Assembly (NCBI RefSeq): GCF_900167445.1
Contig: NZ_FUZT01000010.1
Coordinates: 1 to 64,000, forward strand
Reading direction: 5' to 3'
DNA length: 64,000 nt
Source of the DNA: Maledivibacter halophilus
GTDB lineage: Bacteria; Bacillota; Clostridia; Peptostreptococcales; Caminicellaceae
The notes under the pieces were generated by a model, which had not been told where the DNA came from, did not search any database, and saw nothing but the letters and a program-made list of their open reading frames with translations. Below, piece by piece: positions 1 through 7,523 of the stretch (the first letter of the stretch is position 1; each line of letters opens with the position of its first letter). The position numbers and the translations under genes are program-made.

Positions 1-1
1 C

Positions 2-619
2 TAATTTTTCAAAAAAGGCTTTACTAAAGTATCCAAGGTCTGTAATAAGCAATTCATTTTTATCAATTAATGTAAGTAGTTTATCTGTATAAGTTGTATC
101 AGGCCCAGGAGCTTTTGTTAATTCTATGCTCCCAAATAAACTGGATACTAAACTATATACACCTTGAATTTTTAAAGCAGATTTAGCATTGCTTCCACCT
201 AGACCAGGCCATATATTTGATAATTTATCGGGCAAAGTAATTTTTGTGCTATCACATATTTTTACATCTTTAAACTGTGAAAAGATTTTAGTTGTTTTTG
301 CTGTAAGCATGTTATTTATTGTAAGATGCATAGTCTCTTTAAATACTTCTTCCAAAAGTTTAGATGTTTTCTTTAATCTTTTATGGATTGCTACTTTACT
401 AATTTGCAAACCAGGTTGTAGTGCTTCACACTTTGATGCAATTTCATTTAACGAAGGATTTGCTATATTTATTAAACCAAAAGTAAAAACTTTAACAAGA
501 GTTTCTGGCATAAGCATTGTTCTACGCTTTGTAAAACCAATATTTTTAGCAATTTCCATTATTTTTATATGGTTTAAAAATCGAATTACGTTTATAATAA
601 GTGATGAAGATATCTTCAT
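2..619 (-). CDS. IS4-type transposase, C-terminus beyond window edge
   Basis: The minus strand reads open from an ATG at 617-619 (ribosome binding site GGAGAG just upstream) to the left edge of the window, giving 206 residues of an unfinished protein. The visible part matches the N-terminal half of IS4-superfamily DDE transposases. A first acidic motif (ICDSTKITLP, near residue 120) is followed by a second (ITDLGYFS, near residue 195), which is the D-x-G-Y/F element typical of the family. The enzyme would cut and join the ends of its own element. The third catalytic residue (the YREK region) lies outside the window, so whether the gene is intact cannot be judged. The plus-strand frame over the same bases (189-638) is only a shadow. 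Confidence 0.85.
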   Translation of the reverse strand, partial: MKISSSLIINVIRFLNHIKIMEIAKNIGFTKRRTMLMPETLVKVFTFGLINIANPSLNEIASKCEALQPGLQISKVAIHKRLKKTSKLLEEVFKETMHLTINNMLTAKTTKIFSQFKDVKICDSTKITLPDKLSNIWPGLGGSNAKSALKIQGVYSLVSSLFGSIELTKAPGPDTTYTDKLLTLIDKNELLITDLGYFSKAFFEKL

Positions 620-664
620 GGGAATCTCTCCTTTGTGATTTGGTCGTCACTTAGAGATTCCCAT
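618..664 (-). promoter_or_regulatory. Hairpin covering the transposase start and ribosome binding site
   Basis: A perfect 12-bp inverted repeat (618-629 with 653-664, ATGGGAATCTCT and its complement) would fold in any transcript entering from upstream. The stem contains the transposase start region and its GGAGAG ribosome binding site. Some bacterial insertion sequences use such structures to stop translation from read-through transcripts. Transcripts starting inside the loop would escape. The pairing is seen directly; the function is inferred. Confidence 0.6.
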
Positions 665-694
665 TTTTGTTGTCTTTTTGCAAATGTAATTTTT

Positions 695-773
695 ACCTTG
701 GTATAACTTGGCTTAAGTTAACGCCTATGATATAGTAGTTAGTTTTTTAAGAAGGTAATTATGCAATTTGCTC
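695..773. repeat. Transposase-proximal end of the IS, shared with MITE-like repeats
   Basis: The last 75-80 bp upstream of the transposase, ending in TTATGCAATTTGCTC at 773, closely match the right half of the short repeats at 34205-34323 and 23315-23439, and the reverse complement of the repeat at 17666-17826. This marks the probable outer end of the insertion sequence at 773. It also suggests that the short repeats are non-autonomous derivatives. The opposite end lies left of the window. Confidence 0.55.
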
Positions 774-841
774 GATTGAAAGATTTTGGTCTAATCTTTT
801 GGGACTTTTTAAAAGCCACTAGGAACTAGCTTCTAATGTTA

Positions 842-997
842 CGGTGGTGGCCACTGAGAATCCTTTTGGCTCATGTAAAAATAAGTTTTAGATTAAATAA
901 CCAAAAAGGATAAACAGGTTTATAAAAATCGCTCAAAAGGAAACCTCAGAGGCCACTTCCTTTCTTAAGTCTTATTGCCGTACATCTCATAGAAAAG
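842..997. repeat. Palindromic repeat family R2, copy 1
   Basis: This non-coding stretch begins near ACGGTGGTGGCCACTGAG and ends after CCACTTCCTTTCTTAAG. It is repeated almost identically, in the same orientation, at 3120-3265, and in diverged, inverted form at 51184-51360 and 60421-60603. The ends are inverted (GGCCACTGAG and CTCAGAGGCCAC), so the transcript could fold into a long hairpin. Nothing coding is seen in it. Confidence 0.75.
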
Positions 998-1066
998 AAC
1001 AATTTAAAACCTTTTTAAAATAGGAAAATTCTTTCAGATTGCTAGAAAATATATATTTATTAATTT

Positions 1067-2464
1067 CTATTTATTAATTTCTTCCAGTGTATTTAATCTG
1101 CTTTCTAATTCATTTATTTTATCGGTGATACTATTCTTGTCTTCTAATCCATTATTTCCATAGGCAATATAATTGGTATCAGCGTCTATCATTGTAGGGG
1201 TTATAAGGTTTGGAGTAAAATCATTCCCTATTATAATTAATTCACTAACGCTATATGTTTCTAGTCCATAGGTTTGGGTCTTAGAATCAAGATCTATATC
1301 TACTGACTGGTTTCCAGATACTATTACTTTACTGGTATATGCCACCAAGATACCACTTTCAAAGTATCCATTATCTAATCTGCCATTACTATGAAATACG
1401 TTGTTTGTAATGTTATACTGTTTTCCGCCAATACATTTTATGCCATTTTCACCATTAAGACAAACTTGATTTGCATTTATATTAAGTCTTGATGAATTTT
1501 GGGCATGTATTCCTATCTTGTCATTAGAAACTATTATAGAGTCAAGTATATTAAGACAACTACAGTCAGTTAAGTGTATACCATGGCCCTCATTAAACTC
1601 AATATTACATGCAGATACACTATGGTCATGGGTATCATTTATTTCTAATCCACTACCATCATTTTGATGAATGTAACAATTGTCAATATTTATTTCATCT
1701 GTTCCTTCCCAAGTTTCATTGGTTACTCCTGTAAGTCTAAGGCCATAATTCTTGCAAAAGCATATTTCTGCCTTTGAAATAATAGAAAACTCACTTCTTT
1801 CAATATATACACCGCCATGGGGGTTAGTTTGATTATCTCTGTTTCCGTTAATGCTTATGTTTTCAAGTATAAATCTTGGGCTGTTGATTATATTTAAAAC
1901 ATTTGAATCTGAACCATCCATCAATTTAAGCTGACTACCCCATCCATCACCAAACATACGAAATTTTTCTACATCCTGTATCGTAAGACCTCTAACTAAA
2001 TATATGCCCTTTGGGAAATATATAGATTCACCATTTTCCAATGTGTCTAATAAATTTTGAATTGCATCTGTGTCATCGGTTATTCCATCGCCCTTAGCAC
2101 CATATTGTTTTACTCCTAGTATTTTTTCTGTTTTTGTATTTAAATCAATAATTTGAGATTCAACTGTCTCCGTTCTTATCCCAATATTTTGTGTAACTTT
2201 ATCAAGCTCTTCTATCTCTTTTGTATTTTGATACAAAGAGGCTGTTAACTCAGTCATTCCTTCAGATAAATTTTCTATATCCTCAGCATTTTTCTTAACA
2301 GTTTCTGCAGTTCTTCCTACTCCTGCCAAGGAATCAATATCTATTTGTTCTGCTTTTTTATTTATTTCAGCATCAATAATGTCCATATTTTCATTAATAT
2401 CCTGTATATTTATTTTATCTGTAGGCTTTGGCTTCTTTAGATTATAATTAGGAGTATTTTCCAT
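1067..2464 (-). CDS. Tail fibre/spike with a beta-helix (pectin-lyase fold) domain
   Basis: This 465-residue protein has a modular fibre layout. The N-terminus (PNYNLKKPKPTDKI, then NENMDIIDAEI) is shared with the proteins at 4564-4944 and 7070-7489 and is probably the attachment domain. A polar, coiled-coil-like stretch follows to about residue 115 and includes DSLAGVGRTAETVKKNA. From about residue 118 (VKQYGAKGDGITDDT) the sequence has the Pectate_lyase_3 signature, then repeated N- and G-rich turns of a right-handed beta-helix to about 420. The last 25 residues look like a short coiled coil. Beta-helix tails usually bind or depolymerise cell-surface polysaccharide. The gene lies 13 nt after the DUF2634 gene and is bracketed by two R2 repeats. 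The target is unknown. Confidence 0.8.
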   Translation of the reverse strand: MENTPNYNLKKPKPTDKINIQDINENMDIIDAEINKKAEQIDIDSLAGVGRTAETVKKNAEDIENLSEGMTELTASLYQNTKEIEELDKVTQNIGIRTETVESQIIDLNTKTEKILGVKQYGAKGDGITDDTDAIQNLLDTLENGESIYFPKGIYLVRGLTIQDVEKFRMFGDGWGSQLKLMDGSDSNVLNIINSPRFILENISINGNRDNQTNPHGGVYIERSEFSIISKAEICFCKNYGLRLTGVTNETWEGTDEINIDNCYIHQNDGSGLEINDTHDHSVSACNIEFNEGHGIHLTDCSCLNILDSIIVSNDKIGIHAQNSSRLNINANQVCLNGENGIKCIGGKQYNITNNVFHSNGRLDNGYFESGILVAYTSKVIVSGNQSVDIDLDSKTQTYGLETYSVSELIIIGNDFTPNLITPTMIDADTNYIAYGNNGLEDKNSITDKINELESRLNTLEEINK

Positions 2465-2477
2465 GATATCACCTCAC

Positions 2478-3023
2478 TTAAATATTTTCCAGCTGCTGCC
2501 ATGTATGATTAGATGCCTTTTCCCAGGTAAGCTGAGTCACATCATCCCAGGTATTATGGGTATTTTTAGTATCAAGGGTCAATAAATTTACATCATGGTT
2601 AAAGTTATTTCCGCCTACTAGATTTACCTTGAAGGATATTTTTAAATCTGGATTCTTGCCTTCTATTTTCCAATTGGATAGTGACTGAATCATTGGATGA
2701 CTTGTTAGGGCCTGAGATATTTCCCTTTTAACCTCTGCTTCTACAAAGGTATGGGGAAAATTATTTCCTATTATCAGGTCTTCTAAAATCACACCATATT
2801 CGTTTTTATCTTCTCTTTCATATACCTTGTATCTGTATTTTTCAGTTCTCAATGTTTTTTCTATCCATACCATTAAAGCTTGGATGCCAGTTACTTCTAT
2901 CAGTCTTCCATCCTTTAAAGGAAAATCCCCTTTTTTAAAGTCAAATAGAAAGGATTTACCTATCCTTGGTAAATCCTTTTTATCATCGGTTTTAAATTGT
3001 AGTTTTGTTATTTTAGGAAGCAT
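2478..3023 (-). CDS. DUF2634 (XkdS-like) baseplate protein
   Basis: These 181 residues resemble the DUF2634/XkdS family, a gp25-like baseplate wedge component of contractile tails (LPRIGKSFLFDFKKGDF near the start, then GIQALMVWIEKTLRTEKYRYKVY). The usual protein is about 140 residues. The extra C-terminus here carries a TW-repeat (HNTWDDVTQLTWEKASNHTW). In PBSX-type loci this gene sits between xkdR and xkdT, but here those two genes overlap directly (9174-9177) and the only XkdS-like gene lies more than 5 kb downstream, beside a fibre gene and between R2 repeats. Either it moved, or this cassette came from a second tail locus. Confidence 0.75.
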   Translation of the reverse strand: MLPKITKLQFKTDDKKDLPRIGKSFLFDFKKGDFPLKDGRLIEVTGIQALMVWIEKTLRTEKYRYKVYEREDKNEYGVILEDLIIGNNFPHTFVEAEVKREISQALTSHPMIQSLSNWKIEGKNPDLKISFKVNLVGGNNFNHDVNLLTLDTKNTHNTWDDVTQLTWEKASNHTWQQLENI

Positions 3024-3119
3024 TTTAGCTTCACCACCTTTTGATATTTTGTTTACTTTTAATGTTAATTTCTTTTCATTGTATTTGTTTATAGATGTAC
3101 GCCCTTAAAAGTTTAATTT

Positions 3120-3265
3120 CCGGTCGTGGCCACTGAGAATCCTTTTGGCTCATGTAATAAACCTGTTTTAAATTAAATAATCAAAAGGATAAACAGGTTT
3201 ATAAAAATCGCTCAAAAGGAAACCTCAGAGGCCACTTCCTTTCTTAAGTTTTATTGGTGTATATC
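3120..3265. repeat. Palindromic repeat family R2, copy 2
   Basis: This copy has the same orientation as copy 1 at 842-997 and is nearly identical to it, including the GGCCACTGAGAATCC and CAGAGGCCACTTCC ends. Copies 1 and 2 bracket a 2.1 kb cassette holding the DUF2634 and beta-helix fibre genes. Confidence 0.75.
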
Positions 3266-3409
3266 TATATAGATTTCTAATAATAAAGATTAATAAAAAG
3301 AAAAGAAAATGACTTCAATAATTTAGTAAGAAAACTATCTGAAAGATTTTGATTAATTCTTGTCGGATTGCACGTTCTTTTTATTAATTTTTATACTTCG
3401 ATACCTACA

Positions 3410-3451
3410 TACAACCAAATGTTATAATATAAATACAATCATTTGGTTGTA
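3410..3451 (+). promoter_or_regulatory. Inverted-repeat operator around the XRE regulator promoter
   Basis: A perfect 12-bp inverted repeat, TACAACCAAATG (3410-3421) and CATTTGGTTGTA (3440-3451), brackets a spacer containing TATAAT (3423-3428). It lies 49 bp before the ATG of the XRE-type gene. Such symmetry over a promoter fits autoregulation by that repressor; this is inference. Confidence 0.6.
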
Positions 3452-3499
3452 CATGACTATTTATATATGTCATTCTTTTAAGCTTTAGGGGGAGTTTCA

Positions 3500-3712
3500 A
3501 TGAAAAATTACAATGACATCATAAGAAAGTTAAGGGAAGATAATGACTTAACTCAAGTTCAAGTTGCCAAGGTCTTAGGTACTTCTCAGCAAATATATTC
3601 ACGTTATGAATTAGGTATTAGAGAATTACCTATCAAGCATCTTATTAAGCTTTGTAAATATTATGGTGTTAGTGCTGATTATGTTTTGGGGTTGAAAGAT
3701 AAAAAGGAATAA
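3500..3712 (+). CDS. XRE-family helix-turn-helix regulator
   Basis: The 70-residue protein is a single HTH_3 domain: IIRKLREDNDLTQVQVAKVL, then GTSQQIYSRYELGIRELPI, ending KYYGVSADYVLGLKDKKE. It is the minimal phage-repressor type with no second domain. The start is supported by AGGGGGAG about 8 nt upstream. It lies on the strand opposite to the tail genes, between two fibre cassettes, with a palindromic operator in its promoter. It is a candidate repressor of the tail locus or of the fibre cassettes, but nothing in the sequence ties it to a specific target besides its own promoter. Confidence 0.85.
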   Translation: MKNYNDIIRKLREDNDLTQVQVAKVLGTSQQIYSRYELGIRELPIKHLIKLCKYYGVSADYVLGLKDKKE

Positions 3713-3741
3713 GTATTGTTCCTTTCCCTTTGTTCCCATCA

Positions 3742-4557
3742 TCATATTCTTTTGTATTTATTATTTATTTTTAAGTAAGGGGCTACTTTTTCATACATAC
3801 AACTTTGCTTTAAATAAAAATGAATTTTCTTATATTCATTATTTATTTTTAAATATGTTTTTGAATCTTCTTCGTACTCTATTGTGATATTGTAAGCATA
3901 ATAGTAATCGTAGCCTCCTTTGTATACGGTTCCTTTGTAGCGGTATACTCTGGTGTCGCTTGCTGGTCGGGTTACTGTGCCAGTGTAAGTACCGGAACAT
4001 GCTAAAGATACTGTAAATATTTCCCCTATTTCTTTAGTTGGTAATATTGCATCAATCTTATCTAACAGTCTAAACATTATATCAGAAGTAACTTCAATTG
4101 TTGCTGTCAATGTTCCAATATATCCATTTCTATCATACTTCTTAGTATTTGTTAAGTTATAAGAGACTTGAACACTTTTATCTTCAGCTACTTTTTTTTC
4201 TTTAGCTGTTATATATACAATCCCATCTTCACTTACTGACTTACTATGCCCCGGCGTATAACTTCCACTATACAAATACCTACTCAATGTCCCAGTATAT
4301 CCATCTTTATTATAATTGGAAGAGGTTTGTCCTGATACATACTTACTGTACTTCTTTGAATCATATACCCGTCTTACATAATTACCGCCAGAAGCATTTA
4401 TTTTTACTTGCTGATTGTCAATCAACTCATATGTTACATTTCCAGTATCTGCGGTAATATTTTTAATCTTTCCTAGATTTGGAATCGTTATTGTTTTGCT
4501 TTGGGATGAGCTTGAGGAATCTCCACTTGCTGGTAGTCTAATGCTTAATATTTGCAT
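3742..4557 (-). CDS. Predicted beta-rich tail fibre/receptor-binding protein
   Basis: This 271-residue protein of no named family is rich in Tyr, Gly, Ser and Thr. A motif of the type GYTGTL recurs: KDGYTGTLSRYLYSG near residue 85, RNGYIGTLTATIEV near 145, and SGTYTGTVTRPASDTRVY near 185. The C-terminus holds two near-copies of YLKINNEYKKI. No signal peptide or membrane segment is seen. It starts 6 nt after a fibre N-terminal protein (4564-4944), so it is probably the distal half of a two-piece fibre and may contact the target cell. The function is inferred from position and composition. Confidence 0.6.
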   Translation of the reverse strand: MQILSIRLPASGDSSSSSQSKTITIPNLGKIKNITADTGNVTYELIDNQQVKINASGGNYVRRVYDSKKYSKYVSGQTSSNYNKDGYTGTLSRYLYSGSYTPGHSKSVSEDGIVYITAKEKKVAEDKSVQVSYNLTNTKKYDRNGYIGTLTATIEVTSDIMFRLLDKIDAILPTKEIGEIFTVSLACSGTYTGTVTRPASDTRVYRYKGTVYKGGYDYYYAYNITIEYEEDSKTYLKINNEYKKIHFYLKQSCMYEKVAPYLKINNKYKRI

Positions 4558-4563
4558 TAATTA

Positions 4564-4944
4564 TCACTCTCCTATATAGATTACTAAAGTTCCATTGGGC
4601 TCACCATCTTCGTTGTTAATTTCAGTTGATTGTATTTTAACTTTAGCAATTCCACCTTGGGATGTTAACTCAAACATTTTTAAATCCAGGTTTGAAATAT
4701 CATCGGCATTTTTCTTCACTGTTTCGGTTGTTCTTCCTTCTCCAGCCAAGGAATCAATAGCTCCTTCTTGGATACCATCTAGTTTTTCCTTATCCTCTTT
4801 AGACATTCTACCATCTTGTGTACTACTGGCTTTTTTAACTATTTCTGTATCAATTATATCCATATTTCTATTTTGGATATCTATATTAAAGTATTCATTT
4901 GCTAATGGTTTTTCTAAATTAATATTAGTTGTATAATCTGGCAT
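4564..4944 (-). CDS. Tail fibre N-terminal (attachment) protein
   Basis: This 126-residue protein starts MPDYTTNINLEKPLANEYF and continues NRNMDIIDTEIVKKA. It aligns with the N-termini of the proteins at 1067-2464 and 7070-7489. A second block, IDSLAGEGRTTETVKKNADD, matches the beta-helix fibre closely, also at the DNA level, so the two cassettes could recombine. A hydrophilic linker (GRMSKEDKEKLDGIQ) lies between the blocks. It probably anchors the product of the adjacent 3742-4557 gene to the baseplate. Confidence 0.7.
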   Translation of the reverse strand: MPDYTTNINLEKPLANEYFNIDIQNRNMDIIDTEIVKKASSTQDGRMSKEDKEKLDGIQEGAIDSLAGEGRTTETVKKNADDISNLDLKMFELTSQGGIAKVKIQSTEINNEDGEPNGTLVIYIGE

Positions 4945-5030
4945 TATCTCACCTCTCTCAGTTCAGTATATCTATACTTGTTCAACTTATTATCAGTATG
5001 GATAGATAACTTTTCTTTTCATTAATAAAT

Positions 5031-5109
5031 AGGTAAAACTTAAATAAAGGTTAAACATTCTTGTTTTACCTTTTTCAAAAGAATGACAGAAAACTGCTTT
5101 TCTGTCATT
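5031..5109. terminator. Two hairpins closing the main tail operon
   Basis: The 340-bp gap between the fibre gene at 4564-4944 and the small gene at 5285-5422 contains two strong inverted repeats. One is AGGTAAAAC (5031-5039) with its complement at 5063-5071. The other is AATGACAGAAAA (5082-5093) with its complement at 5098-5109. On the minus strand the second is followed by a short T-rich stretch. They probably end or attenuate transcription of the tail operon, leaving the downstream fibre cassettes partly independent. No gene is seen in the gap. Confidence 0.55.
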
Positions 5110-5284
5110 TTATACTCTGTTAACTATATCTTAAGTCTACATAATATACTTTTGTCGTTACATATTTTTTATTATTTTTATCTTTTTTTGATTTATATAG
5201 CCAATAGATTTTATTATACTATGGTAAATAACCGCATATGCTAAAACATTTTTGTTTTTATATAAATGCCTTGGTTAGTAACTG

Positions 5285-5422
5285 TTAAATAATTTCTTGT
5301 ACTGCATTTTGATACTCAGCAACTTTTATATCTTCAACCTTAAAAGCTTCGCCAGTATTAGGATTTATTTCTTGATTTTTTATTTTTCTGACCAACATAT
5401 CAACAATGATTTGCTTAATCAC
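5285..5422 (-). CDS. Small XkdX-like tail-locus protein
   Basis: A 45-codon frame begins with GTG at 5420-5422, directly after the stop of the preceding gene, with AGAGGGGG well placed upstream. The product (start MIKQIIVDMLVRKIKN) resembles the very small XkdX-like proteins often found just after the fibre genes of PBSX-type phages. It has a hydrophobic N-terminal helix and a charged tail. The role of this family is not established. Confidence 0.6.
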   Translation of the reverse strand: MIKQIIVDMLVRKIKNQEINPNTGEAFKVEDIKVAEYQNAVQEII

Positions 5423-5695
5423 CTATATTACCCCCTCTGAAGAAAGTATGTAGTTTTCAAGTTGTGATACTTTTTCTTCTAATAATTCTTCTTTAGTTTT
5501 TGGAATATCTACATATTTATAATATAAACCATTAACTTTATCATAATATAATACTGCTTTTTTACCTTCTTGTTGCTGTGGCTGGGGAATGTCTAGAACC
5601 TCTATTCCTCGACTTCTTCTTTCTTTACTTAATTTTTCAGGCTTTTTATGAATTAAACCTACTTTTCCTTTTTCATCATAAAATACTATAGCCAT
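5423..5695 (-). CDS. Small hypothetical protein of the tail locus
   Basis: This 90-residue protein is not assigned to a named family. It begins MAIVFYDEKGKVGLIHKKPE, has a YYDKVNGLYYKYVDIPKTK block in the middle, and ends in a short acidic helix (KEELLEEKVSQLENYI) that could form a coiled coil. Small proteins with this ending are common next to fibre genes of Firmicute tail modules, where some act as fibre chaperones. That role is inferred from position only. It lies 22 nt after the beta-propeller gene. Confidence 0.6.
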   Translation of the reverse strand: MAIVFYDEKGKVGLIHKKPEKLSKERRSRGIEVLDIPQPQQQEGKKAVLYYDKVNGLYYKYVDIPKTKEELLEEKVSQLENYILSSEGVI

Positions 5696-5717
5696 TTTAT
5701 TACCTCCTATTATTTAA

Positions 5718-7070
5718 TTACCATTTTTCAGAAAAAACACCATATAAACCTGGTGTTGTCTTTACACAATTTATTCTATTATTCCTTGGTAAACTAGATA
5801 TTAAAATTTTGTTTTTATCTAATTCATATAAAATATTATCATCTCCTCCAAAATATATACTACCAGATGAATTTACTGAAACACCTCTATTTCCACCAGA
5901 TGTTGAATAAGTCCATATTTCATTCCCATCTTTATTAATTTTTTTAAGACCATAAGGACCATTTACAATACAAGCATAAATATTTTCATTATTATCAATA
6001 TCAATTCTATATGGACTATTATCAAGAGGTACTTCCCATTCTTCTACTCCATCAGTATTTATTTTAGATAATGAACCAATTTGACTAGCACTGTATATCG
6101 TTCCTGTAGGTGTTACTGCTAAATCATAAATACTATCTGATTGTTTCCTAACTCTCCATATTAAATTTCCATTATTATCAAATTTTGTAATGTAATCATC
6201 ATTGTCACCGACATAAATATACCCTTTATTATCAATAGAAACACATGAAAGTTGTGTTGAACCTCCTATAAAATATCTCCATATTTCACTACCATCATCT
6301 TTATTAACTTTATAAAGTATCCCATCTCTATCTGCAGCATAAATTTGGCTTTCGCTATCTATAGCTACCCCTCTAATATAATCAATATCTACAATAGGAG
6401 AAGTCCAGATCGCATTTCCATTTGTATCATATTTTATTAATTTTTGATACCCACCTACAACAATAAATTCATTAGGGTCTGTAATTATAGTATGAATATT
6501 AGCACCTGATAAAGCCCATTCTTCTGTGTAATCTGGATATAATTTTCTAATCTTATCATCAAGTAAATAAACAATAAAATCTGATTTTGAAAAATTAACC
6601 CACTCAATACCATTCCAGTAATGAGCAACTTCAAACACCCACTTACTTTTTATAGTATCCCAATATTTAAAGCTTCCTAATTTAGAATAAATTTTTAACC
6701 AAGCATTTTCCCATATTTTTAAGTAGTCTGTGGAAATAGTATCTAATTTTTTAATATCATGATATACTATTAACATCTCTGTTTCACTTCTACCTATAAA
6801 CTGCATACCTTCTGTAACATCTACTTTTAATTCTATCTTAGGGTTTATACTCACCCACCCATACAAATCATTTTCAGCAGGTGGATTATCTGGTTCTCTG
6901 AAAAATATTTCTCCTATACTTTTGTCAGTTTCTATCCATATATCACCTACATTTTCAGCAGTGGGGTTTTCTAATTGTGTAAATACTTTAATTACCTTTT
7001 TACCTTTAGGTATGCAATCAATGCCAATACCCAAATCTTTAAATATATCTATATTTTTTTCTATACTCAT
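5718..7070 (-). CDS. Tail-associated protein with a PQQ/NHL-like beta-propeller
   Basis: The first 170 or so residues of this 450-residue protein look like a baseplate adaptor; GDIWIETDKSIGEIFFREPD and WNGIEWVNFS are typical of Firmicute tail appendages. From about residue 185 there are six to seven repeats of the type (D/N)xxGxxIWxxxxxxxxxxxVxVDxxGxIYxG, for example NGNAIWTSPIVDIDYIRGVA, DGSEIWRYFIGG, NGNLIWRVRK, DGVEEWEVPL and DGNEIWTYSTSGG. These are the PQQ/NHL-like repeats of a beta-propeller. No signal peptide is present. Its start overlaps the stop of the preceding fibre gene by one base (TAATG). The propeller may bind a glycan or surface protein; the target is unknown. Confidence 0.7.
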   Translation of the reverse strand: MSIEKNIDIFKDLGIGIDCIPKGKKVIKVFTQLENPTAENVGDIWIETDKSIGEIFFREPDNPPAENDLYGWVSINPKIELKVDVTEGMQFIGRSETEMLIVYHDIKKLDTISTDYLKIWENAWLKIYSKLGSFKYWDTIKSKWVFEVAHYWNGIEWVNFSKSDFIVYLLDDKIRKLYPDYTEEWALSGANIHTIITDPNEFIVVGGYQKLIKYDTNGNAIWTSPIVDIDYIRGVAIDSESQIYAADRDGILYKVNKDDGSEIWRYFIGGSTQLSCVSIDNKGYIYVGDNDDYITKFDNNGNLIWRVRKQSDSIYDLAVTPTGTIYSASQIGSLSKINTDGVEEWEVPLDNSPYRIDIDNNENIYACIVNGPYGLKKINKDGNEIWTYSTSGGNRGVSVNSSGSIYFGGDDNILYELDKNKILISSLPRNNRINCVKTTPGLYGVFSEKW

Positions 7071-7489
7071 TAACTCACCACCCAGTTTCTAGTAGTAACC
7101 AAACCATCTTCATTATAAGTAAGTGTCCATATTACTGTTTTTAAAAGTGTTGTACCATCATCCTCATAATATTTTTCTTCTATTCTTTGATAAAAACCAT
7201 TAGCATCTGGGTTACTTGCATCTACTTGTAAATATAAGGAGGCATCTTGTTTTGTGTATTGAGTTTGGATTGGTCTCCCTTCTGTATCTGTACAAGTAAC
7301 ATTAAAGTTATAATTCGCCGTTAACTCAGCCAACCCTGTATTAACTTCCTTCTCCAACTCACCTATTCCCACATCAATCCTTCTAAGCTCCCCATCCAAA
7401 ATATCCATATTCTCATTCTGATCATTTACGCTATATTTTTCCTTTATATTTGGTTTCTTAAGATTATAGTTGTCTGTATAATCTGCCAT
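7070..7489 (-). CDS. Tail fibre protein with shared attachment N-terminus
   Basis: This 139-residue protein starts MADYTDNYNLKKPNIKEKYS and continues NENMDILDGELRRIDVGI, the same N-terminal module as the fibres at 4564-4944 and 1067-2464. A short helical stretch (GELEKEVNTGLAELTANY) is followed by a beta-rich C-terminal domain from about residue 58 (NVTCTDTEGRPIQTQYTKQD). It lies 34 nt after the XkdU-like gene, the usual position of the first fibre gene. It is translationally coupled to the propeller gene, so the two may form one appendage. Confidence 0.7.
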   Translation of the reverse strand: MADYTDNYNLKKPNIKEKYSVNDQNENMDILDGELRRIDVGIGELEKEVNTGLAELTANYNFNVTCTDTEGRPIQTQYTKQDASLYLQVDASNPDANGFYQRIEEKYYEDDGTTLLKTVIWTLTYNEDGLVTTRNWVVS

Positions 7490-7523
7490 TTGTTATCACC
7501 TCACTATTTTTTCATTATCTATA

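Noticed and set aside
189..638. 149-codon plus-strand frame at the left edge
   Set aside because: It is antisense to the transposase frame, has no ribosome binding site, and its hydrophobic translation is typical of a shadow frame.
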